A stretch of 64,000 bases of DNA from Formicarius rufipectus (Eukaryota > Chordata > Aves > Passeriformes > Formicariidae): assembly GCA_013399695.1 (NCBI GenBank), contig VXAU01002308.1, positions 258,749 through 322,748 on the forward strand. The letters are read 5' to 3'. A model generated the notes under the pieces. It did no database searches. It saw only the letters and a program-made list of their open reading frames with translations, and had not been told where the DNA came from. Shown here one piece after another: positions 25,442 to 36,124 of the stretch. A program made the translations under genes and the position numbers. Each line of letters starts with the position of its first letter. Positions within the stretch are counted from its first letter, which is position 1.

Positions 25442-27905
25442 GGGCTCAGCCTCGGCGGGGGCACAGACCCCCCTGCCCACCCAGAGGGACTCTGGTGTCC
25501 AGGCGCCGTGGGCATCACCACCCTCACCCCTTGGCTGTACCAGGACTGACTTTCAAAAGAAAAGATGGTAACCTCGACTTTTCCTTGGGGGCCCAAAACC
25601 ACGTCAGTTTGGAGCCCCTCAAAAGCACCTTCCCGTTCTCCAGCCCTGATGGGGATGGGCTGTGGTCCTCTCCTGTCCCCAGACATGTCACACCTCCAGG
25701 CTCCTCTCCTCCAGCTTGTGGAGTAGATGGGACAGGGTCACCCCACAAAAATAGTCCTGGGATGGGGATGGATGATGGGAGGATGGTGTTCAGGGGTGTG
25801 GGTTGAGTGTTGGCTTTGGCATCCTCAGTGCATGAGCTAGTGACCTTCATGGGGGGCCGGCCCCACCCTGGTTTGCTGTCCCATGCCCCTGCCATGCTGT
25901 GGGCTGATCCCATGCCATAGGATATCCCCATTAATGCACTGGCAGTGATGGTGCCCCCATAGTTTCCTCTCCTTCTGTCCTCCTCCTGAGCAGCACGTGG
26001 GCTCGAGGGCCCAGCCTGTGAGGTTGCTTTTCCCAGAGGATGGAGCAGGGCAGAAGACCTGGTACCACTTCTAGCATGGTCACCAGTCCCTGGGGCACTG
26101 TTAATTTACCCTCACTGTCTTCCACCCTGCTGTGAGCTCAGGGCTCAGGGCTGCGCCCTCTCTCTGGAACAAGTGCCAAAAGTGTAGCCCCTGTCCCACC
26201 CATCCCGCCCACCACACTTCTTAGCAGGGGGTGGATGAGGGGGTGGGAGCTGCTGCCCCATCCCTCCATCCCCATCCCTCTGGCCACTGTTGGGCCAACA
26301 GCATAAGCGGGTTTTGCTCCAGGGGACAGACACAGAAGGACAGCAAAGGGGTAGGGATGAAGCCACAGACCTCGGGGACCTGATGGGGCTCTTGGTAGAG
26401 GCCAGGCTCCACTCCAGAGAGCACCAGGGACAGTCAGAAGCCACTCTGAGGGGCATCAGACCTAGCATCCCAATCTACCGAGCTGCATCTGTCTGGGGCA
26501 GCCCAGGGTGGGAGGCTGAGCCTCCTTTTTCCCCACTTGATTTTGTCAGGCAGGTGGGACATCAAAGACCACCTCCTCTTTCAGGAGGCAGCTGCATTTC
26601 AGAGCCACCTTAGGACAGATTCACCCAGTGAAAGCAATGTCCCTGTGGGGTGTGTGCAGGAACCAGGTCTCCACTGCTAATCCCCATGTCAGACCATGGG
26701 CTATGCTAATGGCCACAGCTCCTTAAGGGGAAAGAAGTCCTTTTGGGGGCTGGGAGGTATTTTCTCTGCCTGTCTCACATCCAGGGTTATGGCAGCTGCT
26801 CACTCCATGGCCCTGGTGTGGGTCCTGGCACAGGTGGAGTTGGAGTCAGCCATCCTGCTGCTCCCTCCTCTGGGCTTGACACCCTGTCACATCTTCTGGA
26901 AGCTCAACAGCTCCCAAATTCCTCCCTGGGAACCCAGGGCTGGGTACTTGATGTGAAATGACGTCTCCAAAATGCCATCCCATGGGATTTGGGTTGGGAC
27001 CTGCAAACAGCAGGGAGGGCTGGATTGGTGGGAACAAGCCTTGTGCCCCATTTAGGGACAGGTTGCATCCCCCCTATGGGGACACGGGTTTGGCTGTCCC
27101 AGCCCCAATGAGCCTCCAGCACTGCACAGGGCACAGGGAGAGCTTTGGAGGTTCACCATCATGCTGAGCTGAGAAAATCAGGGAGGCCAGCTCTTCTTCT
27201 AACCTTGCTGCACAGACAGGGATGAGAAAATCAGGCTGATGCTTCAGGAGTGGCTCATCTACCAAAGCCAAACCTCCCTCATGGTTTCAAAGGAGACAAG
27301 GAGAGCTGGCCTGGCACCCCCTGGCAGGGGGCTGTGATGGTGCTTATGGTTGCCAGCTGATCAGGGCAGAACAAGCAGGTCCTGGGAGTGACTGGGAAGG
27401 TCATGTGGCTGCTCCAAGCTGTGTGTCCCCAGTGCTGCAGGAGTGGCTAAACAAGCTCACGGGGTGGCTGCAGACCCAGGTGGATGTGGGTGGGCACTGC
27501 CCCTCACTGTGTGTGGACACTTCCTCTCACTCAGAGAGGCCATGGCTGGCGTTGAGCCCACGGTGATGGAGAGCAGCCAGAAGGATGCTGTGGCCGAGCA
27601 AAGTGCTGCTGCCTAGCTGTGAGCAAAGAATCCATCCTCTGGGTGGCACAGGAGAGACAGGATTTGGGCATGGGTGACACTGGTTCTGTCCTCGGCCACC
27701 CAGAAGGGACAAGAGGGATGGGCAGAACCTGCCAATGCAGTGTGGGGTGAAAGGACTGCCCCTTGTCTCACAAGGGGCAGCCCTTTGTTCCAGTGATCCA
27801 CCAGTCAGGGATTTAAAGAAGGAAACCAGATTGCTGCTTATGACTTTGCTTTGAGCATGTTTTGGATTTTAAGAATATGTTTAATAAAGGATATCTTATG
27901 TCGAG
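25442..27905 (+). other. RNF157: RNF157 3' UTR
   Basis: About 2.45 kb between the stop and the first good poly(A) signal. No open frame of recognisable protein and no transposon was seen. The exact cleavage site is an estimate, 15-20 bases after AATAAA. Confidence 0.6.
27883..27888 (+). terminator. RNF157: Poly(A) signal AATAAA, probable RNF157 3' end
   Basis: Canonical hexamer in the context TTTAATAAAGG, first clear AATAAA after the RNF157 stop codon. A second AATAAA at 28632-28637 (in AATTAAATAAACG) could serve a longer transcript. Confidence 0.6.
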
Positions 27906-28436
27906 AAAGAGTTCAGAGTTGTTTCGTGGTTGCAGGGTGAGAGCAGTCAGGGTTTGGAGAGCCTGGTGGGTGGGAACTCTTTTTGGGTGGAAGTGTTCAT
28001 CCACATGTCACCCAGGAACCTCCTCGGTACCAGCCCAACTGCTTCAAATATCCTAATCCACTTCCCAAGGTCGCTTCGAATGTGCATTCCCAACCATCCT
28101 AAATCCTGCCTCCTCTGAGCCCTGCCAGGATGGAGAAGAGGCAAATGAAAAAAGCCTCTGCAGGAAAAGTCTGATCTGGGGTATAGGCATCTTACTGGTG
28201 TGGGGGGCCCCTGGTGACCCCTGGCACTGCTGGGACGGATGAGGACACCCAGAGGGAACTTCTCCTGGAGCTGGAAGGTCATGCAAGAGAAATCCCTCCA
28301 GTGCTGGGGAAGAAAACTTGTTCTGGGAGATGAAGTCTTGAAGAGGAGGAGAGCTGTAAGGGGGGGATTGTAGTTTGGGTTTAACAGGAGAGGCTGATGA
28401 TAGTGTGGGGAAGCACCTTGCAGCTGAATCAGAACC

Positions 28437-28510
28437 CAAATCAGAGCCAGGATCAATCAAAAGACCTCTGAGATCATCAAGTCCACCCTTTGAACAAGCT
28501 GCAGGCAAAG
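28437..28510 (-). mobile_element. CR1 fragment
   Basis: AAAAGACCTCTGAGATCATC followed by AAGTCCACCCTTTGAAC is a diverged piece of the reverse-complement CR1 3' region. It is short and lacks the terminal octamer, so the boundaries are approximate. Confidence 0.6.
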
Positions 28511-28631
28511 CTTGCAGATGGTCAGATCCTGCAAAGAGGTGCCTACCTGCTCTCTGTTAGAGCCCTTGGGATGGTAAGAAGAGTGGGTAGAGCTTTCTTA
28601 TAGAAGTCTATGGTTGTAAATTTTTTAATTA

Positions 28632-28637
28632 AATAAA
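28632..28637 (+). terminator. Second AATAAA, possible distal RNF157 poly(A) signal
   Basis: Hexamer in an A/T-rich context 0.75 kb beyond the first signal and just before the CR1 copy. Use by RNF157 is possible but not shown. Confidence 0.3.
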
Positions 28638-28780
28638 CGCAGACTCCATTCTTTACTTTTGGGGTCTGCCAACTCCCCTTCAGCTTTGCCCTCATCACTG
28701 TGGGTGCACTGGGAGGCAGAACCAGGATGGGAGCACAGATAGGAGGACAAGGGCTGGGGTTGCCCCTGTGGGACAGGTTT

Positions 28781-29095
28781 TCATAGAATCACAGAATGGC
28801 TTGAGCCGGAAGGAACCTTAAGGATCATTCAGTCCCAACTCCTGTCATGGGCGGGGACATGTTCCACTAGACCAGGCTGCTCCAAGCCCCGTCCAACCCA
28901 GCACTGAACACTTCCAGGGCAGCCACGACTTCTCTGGGCAACCTGTTCCAACACCTGCACAACAGAGGATTTCTCACTATTATCTAACCTAAACCTACCC
29001 TCTTCCACTTTGAAGCAACTCCCCCTTGTCCTACCCCTGGAAGCCCTTGCCAAAAGCCCCTCTCCATTTCCTCGTAGCTCCCTTCAGGTGCTGAG
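28781..29095 (-). mobile_element. CR1 LINE 3' end, about 315 bases
   Basis: Begins TCATAGAATCACAGAATGG, the reverse complement of the CR1 terminal repeats. It continues through the diagnostic CTCTGGGCAACCTGTTCC block and ends near GTAGCTCCCTTCAGGTGCTG. The copy is 5'-truncated as usual and lies between RNF157 and FOXJ1, antisense to both genes. Confidence 0.92.
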
Positions 29096-29164
29096 AATCC
29101 CCAACAAGCTCACCCCGGAGCCTCCTCGCGAACCCAGCATAGGGTTCTCCTGCGGCCGTGGGGG

Positions 29165-29330
29165 TCCCCCAGCATCCCTGGGTACCACCCCCCAGCATCC
29201 CTGGGTACCAACCCCCAGCATCCCCGGGTACCACCCCCCAGCATCCCCGGGTACCACCTCCCAGCATCCCCGGGTACCACCCCCAGCATCCCTGGGTACC
29301 GCCCCCCCAGCATCCCCGGGTACCACCCCC
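29165..29330. repeat. 22-base GC-rich minisatellite running into an assembly gap
   Basis: Seven visible copies of a unit close to CCCCAGCATCCCTGGGTACC, alternating CCCTGGG and CCCCGGG and each holding a KpnI-like GGTACC. The array is cut by the run of N, so its true size is unknown. Spurious long open frames on both strands are produced by this repeat. Confidence 0.92.
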
Positions 29331-29774
29331 NNNNNNNNNNNNNNNNNNNNNNNNNNNNNNNNNNNNNNNNNNNNNNNNNNNNNNNNNNNNNNNNNNNNNN
29401 NNNNNNNNNNNNNNNNNNNNNNNNNNNNNNNNNNNNNNNNNNNNNNNNNNNNNNNNNNNNNNNNNNNNNNNNNNNNNNNNNNNNNNNNNNNNNNNNNNNN
29501 NNNNNNNNNNNNNNNNNNNNNNNNNNNNNNNNNNNNNNNNNNNNNNNNNNNNNNNNNNNNNNNNNNNNNNNNNNNNNNNNNNNNNNNNNNNNNNNNNNNN
29601 NNNNNNNNNNNNNNNNNNNNNNNNNNNNNNNNNNNNNNNNNNNNNNNNNNNNNNNNNNNNNNNNNNNNNNNNNNNNNNNNNNNNNNNNNNNNNNNNNNNN
29701 NNNNNNNNNNNNNNNNNNNNNNNNNNNNNNNNNNNNNNNNNNNNNNNNNNNNNNNNNNNNNNNNNNNNNNNNNN
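29331..29774. other. Assembly gap, 444 N
   Basis: All bases are N. The left side is minisatellite and the right side is unique CpG-containing sequence, so the gap most likely hides the rest of the array and possibly FOXJ1 promoter or first-exon sequence. Confidence 0.99.
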
Positions 29775-30431
29775 CTGTTGTGCGCCCTCCGGGCGCTCTC
29801 TCTTGGCTCAAAACCACGGGATTTTGGGTTTACAGACTGGCACTGGAACGCTGCATGCCCCACCCAGGACTCCCTGAAGCTGCCAGCTCGCTCTGACTGA
29901 GGGTGTGCTTGGAGTGGAACCCTGCCAAGCCCCCCAGGTTGTTTCTGGGTACCAGGTGAAGGTAGCAGAAATAGCATCAAACCGAGGGAAGTTGGCTGCG
30001 GTGTGGGGAAACTTTAGGGATTTTGTGGCGGTGTTGGATGCTGAGAGTTAATCCTGCTAGCAGCAGATGCCCAGAGCTGTGTGTCCCCAAGAAACAGCCT
30101 TGCTTTGTGAGATGGCACAGCTGGATTTTGGTTGTTTGAGGGGTTTTTTTAGTTTTATTTTTTTTTAGTTATTTGTTCATCCTAAAGCTTGCTGGGCAGT
30201 GCAAGCCCACTGGGGTTTGGGTGACACCGGGGCACGGGGTCTTGAGGGAATTTCCCTGAGGCTCAAGGCTGCTAAAGCCCCCTGGGGCAAGTATTGCAAC
30301 TCCCTTGCACAGCACCCCAGGGATGAGTCTCTCTCAGCAGCACCAGAAGCACCCAGACCTGGCCCTGGCTGGCTGCCAGAGTGCAGGTGCACCTTGGAGA
30401 ACATCAACCCCTCTCCCTGTTGCTCCTGCAG
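29775..30431 (+). other. FOXJ1 5' flank
   Basis: Short interval between the gap and the FOXJ1 coding exon. It starts CpG-containing and then has a T-rich run near 30140-30180. A strong pyrimidine tract and CTCCTGCAG acceptor end at 30431. Mammalian FOXJ1 has a non-coding first exon; I could not place its counterpart with confidence. No clear RFX X-box was seen. Confidence 0.5.
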
Positions 30432-30479
30432 GGTCTGTCCCATCCCTTCCCTTCCCTGCACCCCGTGAAGCACTGAGGC

Positions 30480-30977
30480 ATGGCGTGGTCGAGCCAAGGG
30501 CTGAAAGCAAAGGGCAAACTGCAGTGTGTGGAGGAAGACCTGGATGACAGCCTGCCAGACCTCAGGTGGTTGAGTGACTTCACAGTCGCCCAGACGGGCC
30601 TGCCCCAGTTATACCCGGGCTCGGACCCCCAGGATTGTTATACAGTGAGTGAGAGCCTGTTCAGTCTGGTCGACTTTGAGTCCCCCTGCTCGCCCCTGGC
30701 TGCTGACCCGGCATGCAAGGGCACCCGTCACACCCCCTGCACGCCCGTCTCCTCCTCCACCTCATCGACGACACACCACGACGTGGCTGTGCCCCCTCAT
30801 CTCACAGGGGACATCGACTACAAGACCAACCCACACGTCAAGCCACCCTATTCCTATGCCACCCTCATCTGCATGGCGATGGAAGCCAGCAATAAACCCA
30901 AAATCACCCTCTCTGCCATCTACAAGTGGATCACGGACAACTTCTGCTACTTCCGACACGCTGATCCCACCTGGCAG
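30480..30977 (+). CDS. FOXJ1: FOXJ1 first coding exon
   Basis: The ATG at 30480 lies 48 bases after a strong TGCAG acceptor (exon start 30432), implying a spliced non-coding leader. The exon encodes the N-terminal region and the first half of the forkhead, ending Thr-Trp-Gln before donor GTAGGA. The start is chosen because it is the first ATG of the exon and gives a normal family length. Confidence 0.93.
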
Positions 30978-33900
30978 GTAGGACATTTGGGGGCCTCTTG
31001 CCTTGGCCCCTCTCCCTGCAGTGCTGGGCAGGGCTTTCCACAGCCTCCACCCTGCGAGAACAAGGTCTGTAGGGATGCTGGATCCCACTGGGAGAAGAAC
31101 AGCACTGGCCAACAGTGGGGAGGGGCTGGAATAGGAAAGAACTTGGCTGGGCACAAATGCCACAGCTGCAGGGGTGGGAAGGAGCTATTCTGGAGGAGAG
31201 CCCGGGGACATTTTGGGAGCAAGGAGGTACCTGTTGGGCTCCTGGCACCTGAGGCATCTCTTGGCTCCAGGGCCAAGTTCTCTTGATCCCTACCTTTCTG
31301 CAGCTCTCATGGGATCCTGAATCCCTCAGGGCTGAGCACACATGAAGTCACCAGGTCAAGTGGCATGGAGGTGCCACTTTTTGGACAAGTGACCCATTGG
31401 GGTGGGTGCTGCTGCTTTCCAAGCAGGACAGAGGGCTGAGCTCCTGACCCCATGGACAGGCCAAGGAGGCTCCATTGCTGGGATGAACTGCTGAGACTTG
31501 CAGAGGGAAGCCCAGAGAGGTCAAATAGGGCTGCTGTCCCCAGCTAGCATGAACACATCCCCAGGGGGCTGAGGACAGCCCCCAGGCTCACCAGCTTTGA
31601 GGAGACCCTGAAGCGCATGGGCTTTTCCCAGCCACCTTGGCTTGCTGCCCTCCTCTGTCACACAAGGGGACTTCTGGCATGTGAGGCTTTCTGGGACGTA
31701 GCAGGGCAAGAGAGACCCGAGTGGCTCATCCTTCCATCACTGCCAGCCCAAAGTCACAGCACGTCACTATTCCCAATGGCAGTGCCCAGGCAGGGCTGGG
31801 GAAACCCCCAGCACTGCCCACCTTCTCTCCAGGTGGGTCTCCAGCAGCTCTTGAAGCCCATCACAGGGAAGGGAACCCCTCCCAGTCCTCTCCAGGGCTA
31901 CCCTGGTCCCCCAGCCTCAACCATGCTCAGGAGACCTACGGGAGTGATTTGGAAGGAGGTGCTGGGTGCCAGCATGTTCACTTTCTCCTGCATACTCATG
32001 GCTGGGTATTCACAACACTTTTAATTAAATGTGTTTATTAAAATAAAGAAAGGTTTTCAATCCCTCTCTGCAGAGATGCAGGGGGTGCACTGGCCTGTTG
32101 CAGGCAGGAATGATAAATATGTTAACCAGCTGGCTAATAACTCAGCCCAAGCTGAGTGAAGTTTTGGGATGGGGAGGAGAGATGTGGAGCAGAGAATTCA
32201 GCTTTCAAGTCTCTGATCCTTGTAAAATTTCATTAAACTGTAAAATTGAAGTTACCACAGTCTGAATTGTGTGGAGGGATGTCTGTGTTACTGCTGCTTC
32301 TTTCTCTCTTTTTTTTCTTTTTAATTTCTTTTCTTGCTTTTTATCTTTCTCTTTCCTTTTTTCTCTTTTGTTTCTCTTTACTTTTTGGGTTTTTTTTCAT
32401 CTTTATTATTCCTTTTTTTCCCCCCTTCCTTTCTTTTTGAGGCTGTGTTCTCATCCTCTATCCTGATTCCCGTATGTGAAGACAGTCTGGAAAGGTCATG
32501 CCACCCATAGTCGGGGGGGGGAGATGGATATATTCCTGTGGGAGCTGAGTGCTTTGGAGAGGAGCCAACAAACCCAAGGAGCTTCAGCCCAGAGGAGGGT
32601 TTTGTTGTATGTGTGTGCATGTTTTTCAACAGCTCTAAGCAATCCAGCCTTGTTTTTCCTATTCGGCACTACGGATTATGGATGAATAAGCATAAAGATA
32701 TCCAGGCAACATTAAAAAAAAAAACCACCTCTACCATATCCAATCTCTTAGTACAGTCCTGGCTTTGTGGAGTCCAATGCTGGGTTATTTACCCAATATC
32801 TGAGTTTCCTTTCTGATTATTCACATCACTCCAGGCACATTCAGAGTTTCAGAACAGCTCAACAGGAGCAGAAACTCCACCTTTTCTTCCTCCCCCCCTT
32901 TTTTTTTTCCCCTCCTCATCTTATTTGAGCAGTGGCTGATGAAGATGCAGTGATTTCACACCGAGCTTCCCAGGGCCAGGAGGCACCTCTGGGGACACAC
33001 AGGGCCACAGTGGAACAGTCCACGTGTCTTTCTATGTTCTCCTGTCTGATTTGTGCCAGCCTGGCTGTGGAAAAGCACAGTGCCTAATGTTTTGCCAAAT
33101 ATTTCCCCCTCAACACTAGCAATAGACACAGATGACCTGGGGGATGCAAGGAGTGGCCTGATGGTGCCATCCCCCATGGTGCTCCCATGTGTTGGCCCTT
33201 GTAATGGGGCTGTGACTGTGGTGTAGGGTCCCACCTCTTCCTCCTTAGGCATGAGGGAGGACCCAACCTCCTCCAGCTTAGCTCCATGCCTAGAGCAACT
33301 CAAGTTTTCTTCCAGTGCTCTACATGATTCAAGGCCCCTTGGTCCCAATTTCCAGCCAAGAAGAGTTGCCCCAAAATTTCCTACTTGTTGGCAAGTCCTT
33401 GCTTGAAGCCCTTGACTCCTGCTGCCTCTGGCTGGATGAGACAGGAGGCAGCAAAAACTCTGCTGGAGAGTCAGGGGCTTGGGGGACTTTCTGCTGGACA
33501 TGTAGCTTGGGATGTCTTGGCATTGCCAGCTCTGCTTTGTGTTCCCAAAGGTCTTCGCTGGAAACACAATTTCCCACCAGCCTCCCCACACAGGTAGGTC
33601 CTGCAGCAGCAGATGAGCACTCAGCCTTGGTTTTTCTCTTTTGGCTCTAGAACTCCATCCGGCACAACCTCTCCTTGAACAAGTCCTTCATCAAGGTGCC
33701 CCGGGAGAAAGACGAGCCAGGGAAAGGTGGATTTTGGAAGCTTGACCCCTACTATGCCAACCGGCTCAAGTACGGGACTTACAAAAAGCGGAGGATGTCT
33801 CCGGTGCAGATCCACCCGGCCTTCTCTGGAGGAGCCCAGAGAGAGGCACGGCATGTTGTCAGCCCAGACACTTCCGCCTGCAGCTCCAGCAACATCCTTG

Positions 33901-34445
33901 AGGCCAATGTGGCATCACAGCAGCTGCTCGAAGAGTTTGAGGAAACCACCAGCAGCCAGAACTGGAATCCAGCAGGTAACAAAGCGGGGCAGAAGCACAA
34001 GCAGCCCATGCCAACAACCAAGGCATCCCGGCTTTCCAGCTCTGCCTTGATGACCCAGGAGGAGCAGACCGAGGTGGGGTCGCTGAAAGGTGTCTTTGAC
34101 TGGGAAACTGTCTTTAACACCAACCTCAATGGAGACTTCTCCACTCTTGTGGATATGGAGCTCCCACCTTCCATCAACCCCGTAACATGCGACACAGACT
34201 GGACGGGACAAGGACAGCACATGGACTGTCCCCAGGGGCAGGAGCAAGTCCTCACTGAATCCAACCAGTACAACCTGGACTTTAATGAAACCCTCATGGC
34301 CACCACTTACCTGGAGCATCCCTGGGAGGAAGGGACAAGTGATTACCTCTCCAACTGCGTCAACATTGACCAGGTGTTTGAAGACATCGATGCCTCTTTG
34401 CTGGCTGATGTGATCAACTTGAGCAGTCTGGCACGCCTCTTATAA
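30480..34445 (+). CDS. FOXJ1: FOXJ1, forkhead transcription factor of motile ciliogenesis
   Basis: Two coding exons, 30480-30977 (166 codons) and 33651-34445 (264 codons plus TAA), join in phase 0 to give 430 residues; human FOXJ1 is 421. The forkhead domain spans about residues 119-215, beginning KPPYSYATLICMAM and including the recognition-helix motif NSIRHNLSLN at 167-176. The intron splits the domain between Trp-Gln and Asn-Ser, as in mammalian FOXJ1. The N-terminal acidic/aromatic region and the C-terminal acidic activation-like region (residues about 310-430) are less conserved but have matching blocks such as SPLAADPAC. Family knowledge: nuclear activator of dynein-arm, intraflagellar and other motile-cilium genes in airway, ependyma and oviduct. 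No internal stops or frame breaks; looks fully functional. Confidence 0.97.
30978..33650 (+). other. FOXJ1: FOXJ1 intron
   Basis: A 2.7-kb intron with donor GTAGGA and acceptor CTCTAG after a T-rich tract. It holds the long pyrimidine-rich tract at 32297-32438 and several A-rich or T-rich runs near 32710 and 32890. No exon or RNA gene was seen. Confidence 0.7.
32297..32438. repeat. Long T/C-rich tract in FOXJ1 intron
   Basis: About 140 bases almost entirely T and C on the + strand, mostly T runs of 3-9 broken by single C or A. Low-complexity sequence, not a transposon. Confidence 0.85.
33651..34445 (+). CDS. FOXJ1: FOXJ1 last coding exon
   Basis: Begins with the DNA-recognition helix and wing of the forkhead, followed by a basic KKRR cluster (likely nuclear localisation). 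It continues through a Ser/Thr/Gln-rich linker into an acidic C-terminus ending in a Leu-rich segment. The stop is TAA at 34443-34445. A single uninterrupted frame of 264 codons. Confidence 0.96.
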   Translation, partial: NSIRHNLSLNKSFIKVPREKDEPGKGGFWKLDPYYANRLKYGTYKKRRMSPVQIHPAFSGGAQREARHVVSPDTSACSSSNILEANVASQQLLEEFEETTSSQNWNPAGNKAGQKHKQPMPTTKASRLSSSALMTQEEQTEVGSLKGVFDWETVFNTNLNGDFSTLVDMELPPSINPVTCDTDWTGQGQHMDCPQGQEQVLTESNQYNLDFNETLMATTYLEHPWEEGTSDYLSNCVNIDQVFEDIDASLLADVINLSSLARLL

Positions 34446-36120
34446 GACTTTAGGATGCTCTCCCCAGGCTTGGACTTACAAGGGACAGGATTTTCTAGAG
34501 ATGCCCATGGTGACTTTTACCAGCTTCATTGTAAGGTTACTCCCAGAAACACCAAGGAGAAAAAAACCCCACCACCACTGGAACTGCCTGCTATGTCTTC
34601 AAAGGACACCTCAGAAGTCTCTAGTTTTCTCAAGAGAAGGAAGATAACACTACTTATTTTTTTACATTTTACTTTTAAAAAAGAAATGTGGATTATACTG
34701 GGTATTTTTTTCCATCAGGGCTAAAAAGTACCTGCTAAATCCCATCCAAGACATGAGATTCCTGGTGGCTTAGGATTTGATAGACTTAAGTGCAATTTCC
34801 TCACCTCTGTCTCTCTGTTTCTCTCTGTCTTTCCTTCTTCTGTCTCAGTGCAGTTGGTAGATACAGTGTGATAATTAGCTGGTAAGCAAGTACAGGTCCC
34901 TTCTGGATTCTCCAAGTTCAACATCCCAGCTGACTTGTGCCTAGGGAAGAAGAAAAGGTTTATAAATTCAGCAAGTGTGCCTCTTTAGATGTTTTTTATA
35001 TACTCTATTATATATTATATATTCAAAGAAATCTATATTTTTTAGCACTAGGTATTCTTAAGGGGGGAGGGGGAGACTGGAAATGCAGTTTGGGAGTTCT
35101 TTTCTATTTTCACTGTTTTAAAGGTTTTGTGTTCACTGTTCTGTAAAACAAGACCACACAAGGGAGGACTCCTGCAGCAAAAAGTTTCATGAAGAATCCA
35201 GGAATTGGCCCTGGCAAGAGAGGAGCAGCAGGGACCTGGCTTTTGTAATTCTTTTTTGTACCCAAAATCCTCGCTGCAGTTGCCAAAGGATCTGGACCAC
35301 CACAAACCCTCTCTTTTACCTCTCTGAAGTAGCTTCTCTCTGCTTTTTTAGTCTGACACTGTAGCTCTTCACTTCTTCAGTTCTTCCATCAGGCTCCCAC
35401 TGTGAGCAAGACCCCATGGCCTGGCCCTCAGCTGGTGGTGGTGGGGTCATTCCACATCTAAGGCTCCCAGGTGGGACTGAGCAGGAAAGAAATCCACATC
35501 CAAGCTGCATCCAGGAGCTCAGGCCAAAGTCTGTGTGTGCAACAGGCTCTGGGGACAGCAGTGTACATGAAGTCCCATCCAGCCAGGAGCAGCTCAGGAG
35601 CCAGGAGAGACACCAGGATGGACACAAGCAGAAGCTTTGGCCCTCTGGCTCAGTGTGCAGTGAGAGTGTGACAGGGTCTGTGCAAGGTAGCTTGGAAATA
35701 TTTTGGGAGCAGAGCCAAGCTGTGCTGAAACCTGACTTGAAGCTCTCAAGAACCAGATTCTTAGCCTCTCCTTTGCTGTCGTGTGTGAGAGGTAGAGCAG
35801 CCTTTAGGTAGGAGCATGTAGAAGCTGGAATTTTAGTGGTGTGTCATAGACTTGCCAAAAAAATAATTAAAAAAAATTAAAAAAAAAGGAATATAATGAA
35901 TAGATTCTGTTTTGGTTACAAAAGCACTTAGGAGGGACTTTAGGATTGGTGTAGCTGTTTATATTGACAATGTTCCTTTTTACTTGTTTTTCTTCTATTT
36001 TCCTGCTTTGGGGATGATGTTGAAGAACTGCAGAGATACTTGTGCAATTTAACTTTTTTCATGCAAAGTTATTTACAAATTTTAAAAAATTAATAATAAT
36101 AAAGGAAAAATGGAGAAGAG
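34446..36120 (+). other. FOXJ1: FOXJ1 3' UTR
   Basis: About 1.65 kb of AT-rich sequence between the stop and an AATAAA. It contains U-rich and AU-rich patches near 34650-34720 and 34990-35040 and an A-rich run near 35865-35890 that could cause internal priming. No coding signal. Confidence 0.7.
36098..36103 (+). terminator. FOXJ1: Poly(A) signal AATAAA of FOXJ1
   Basis: Hexamer within TAATAATAATAAAGG, followed by GC-richer sequence, fits a cleavage site near 36115-36125. Confidence 0.7.
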
Positions 36121-36124
36121 AAAA

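Noticed and set aside
29010..29980. Long open frames on both strands across the minisatellite and the N gap
   Set aside because: They are produced by the 22-base repeat and by reading N as open codons; no real protein signal.
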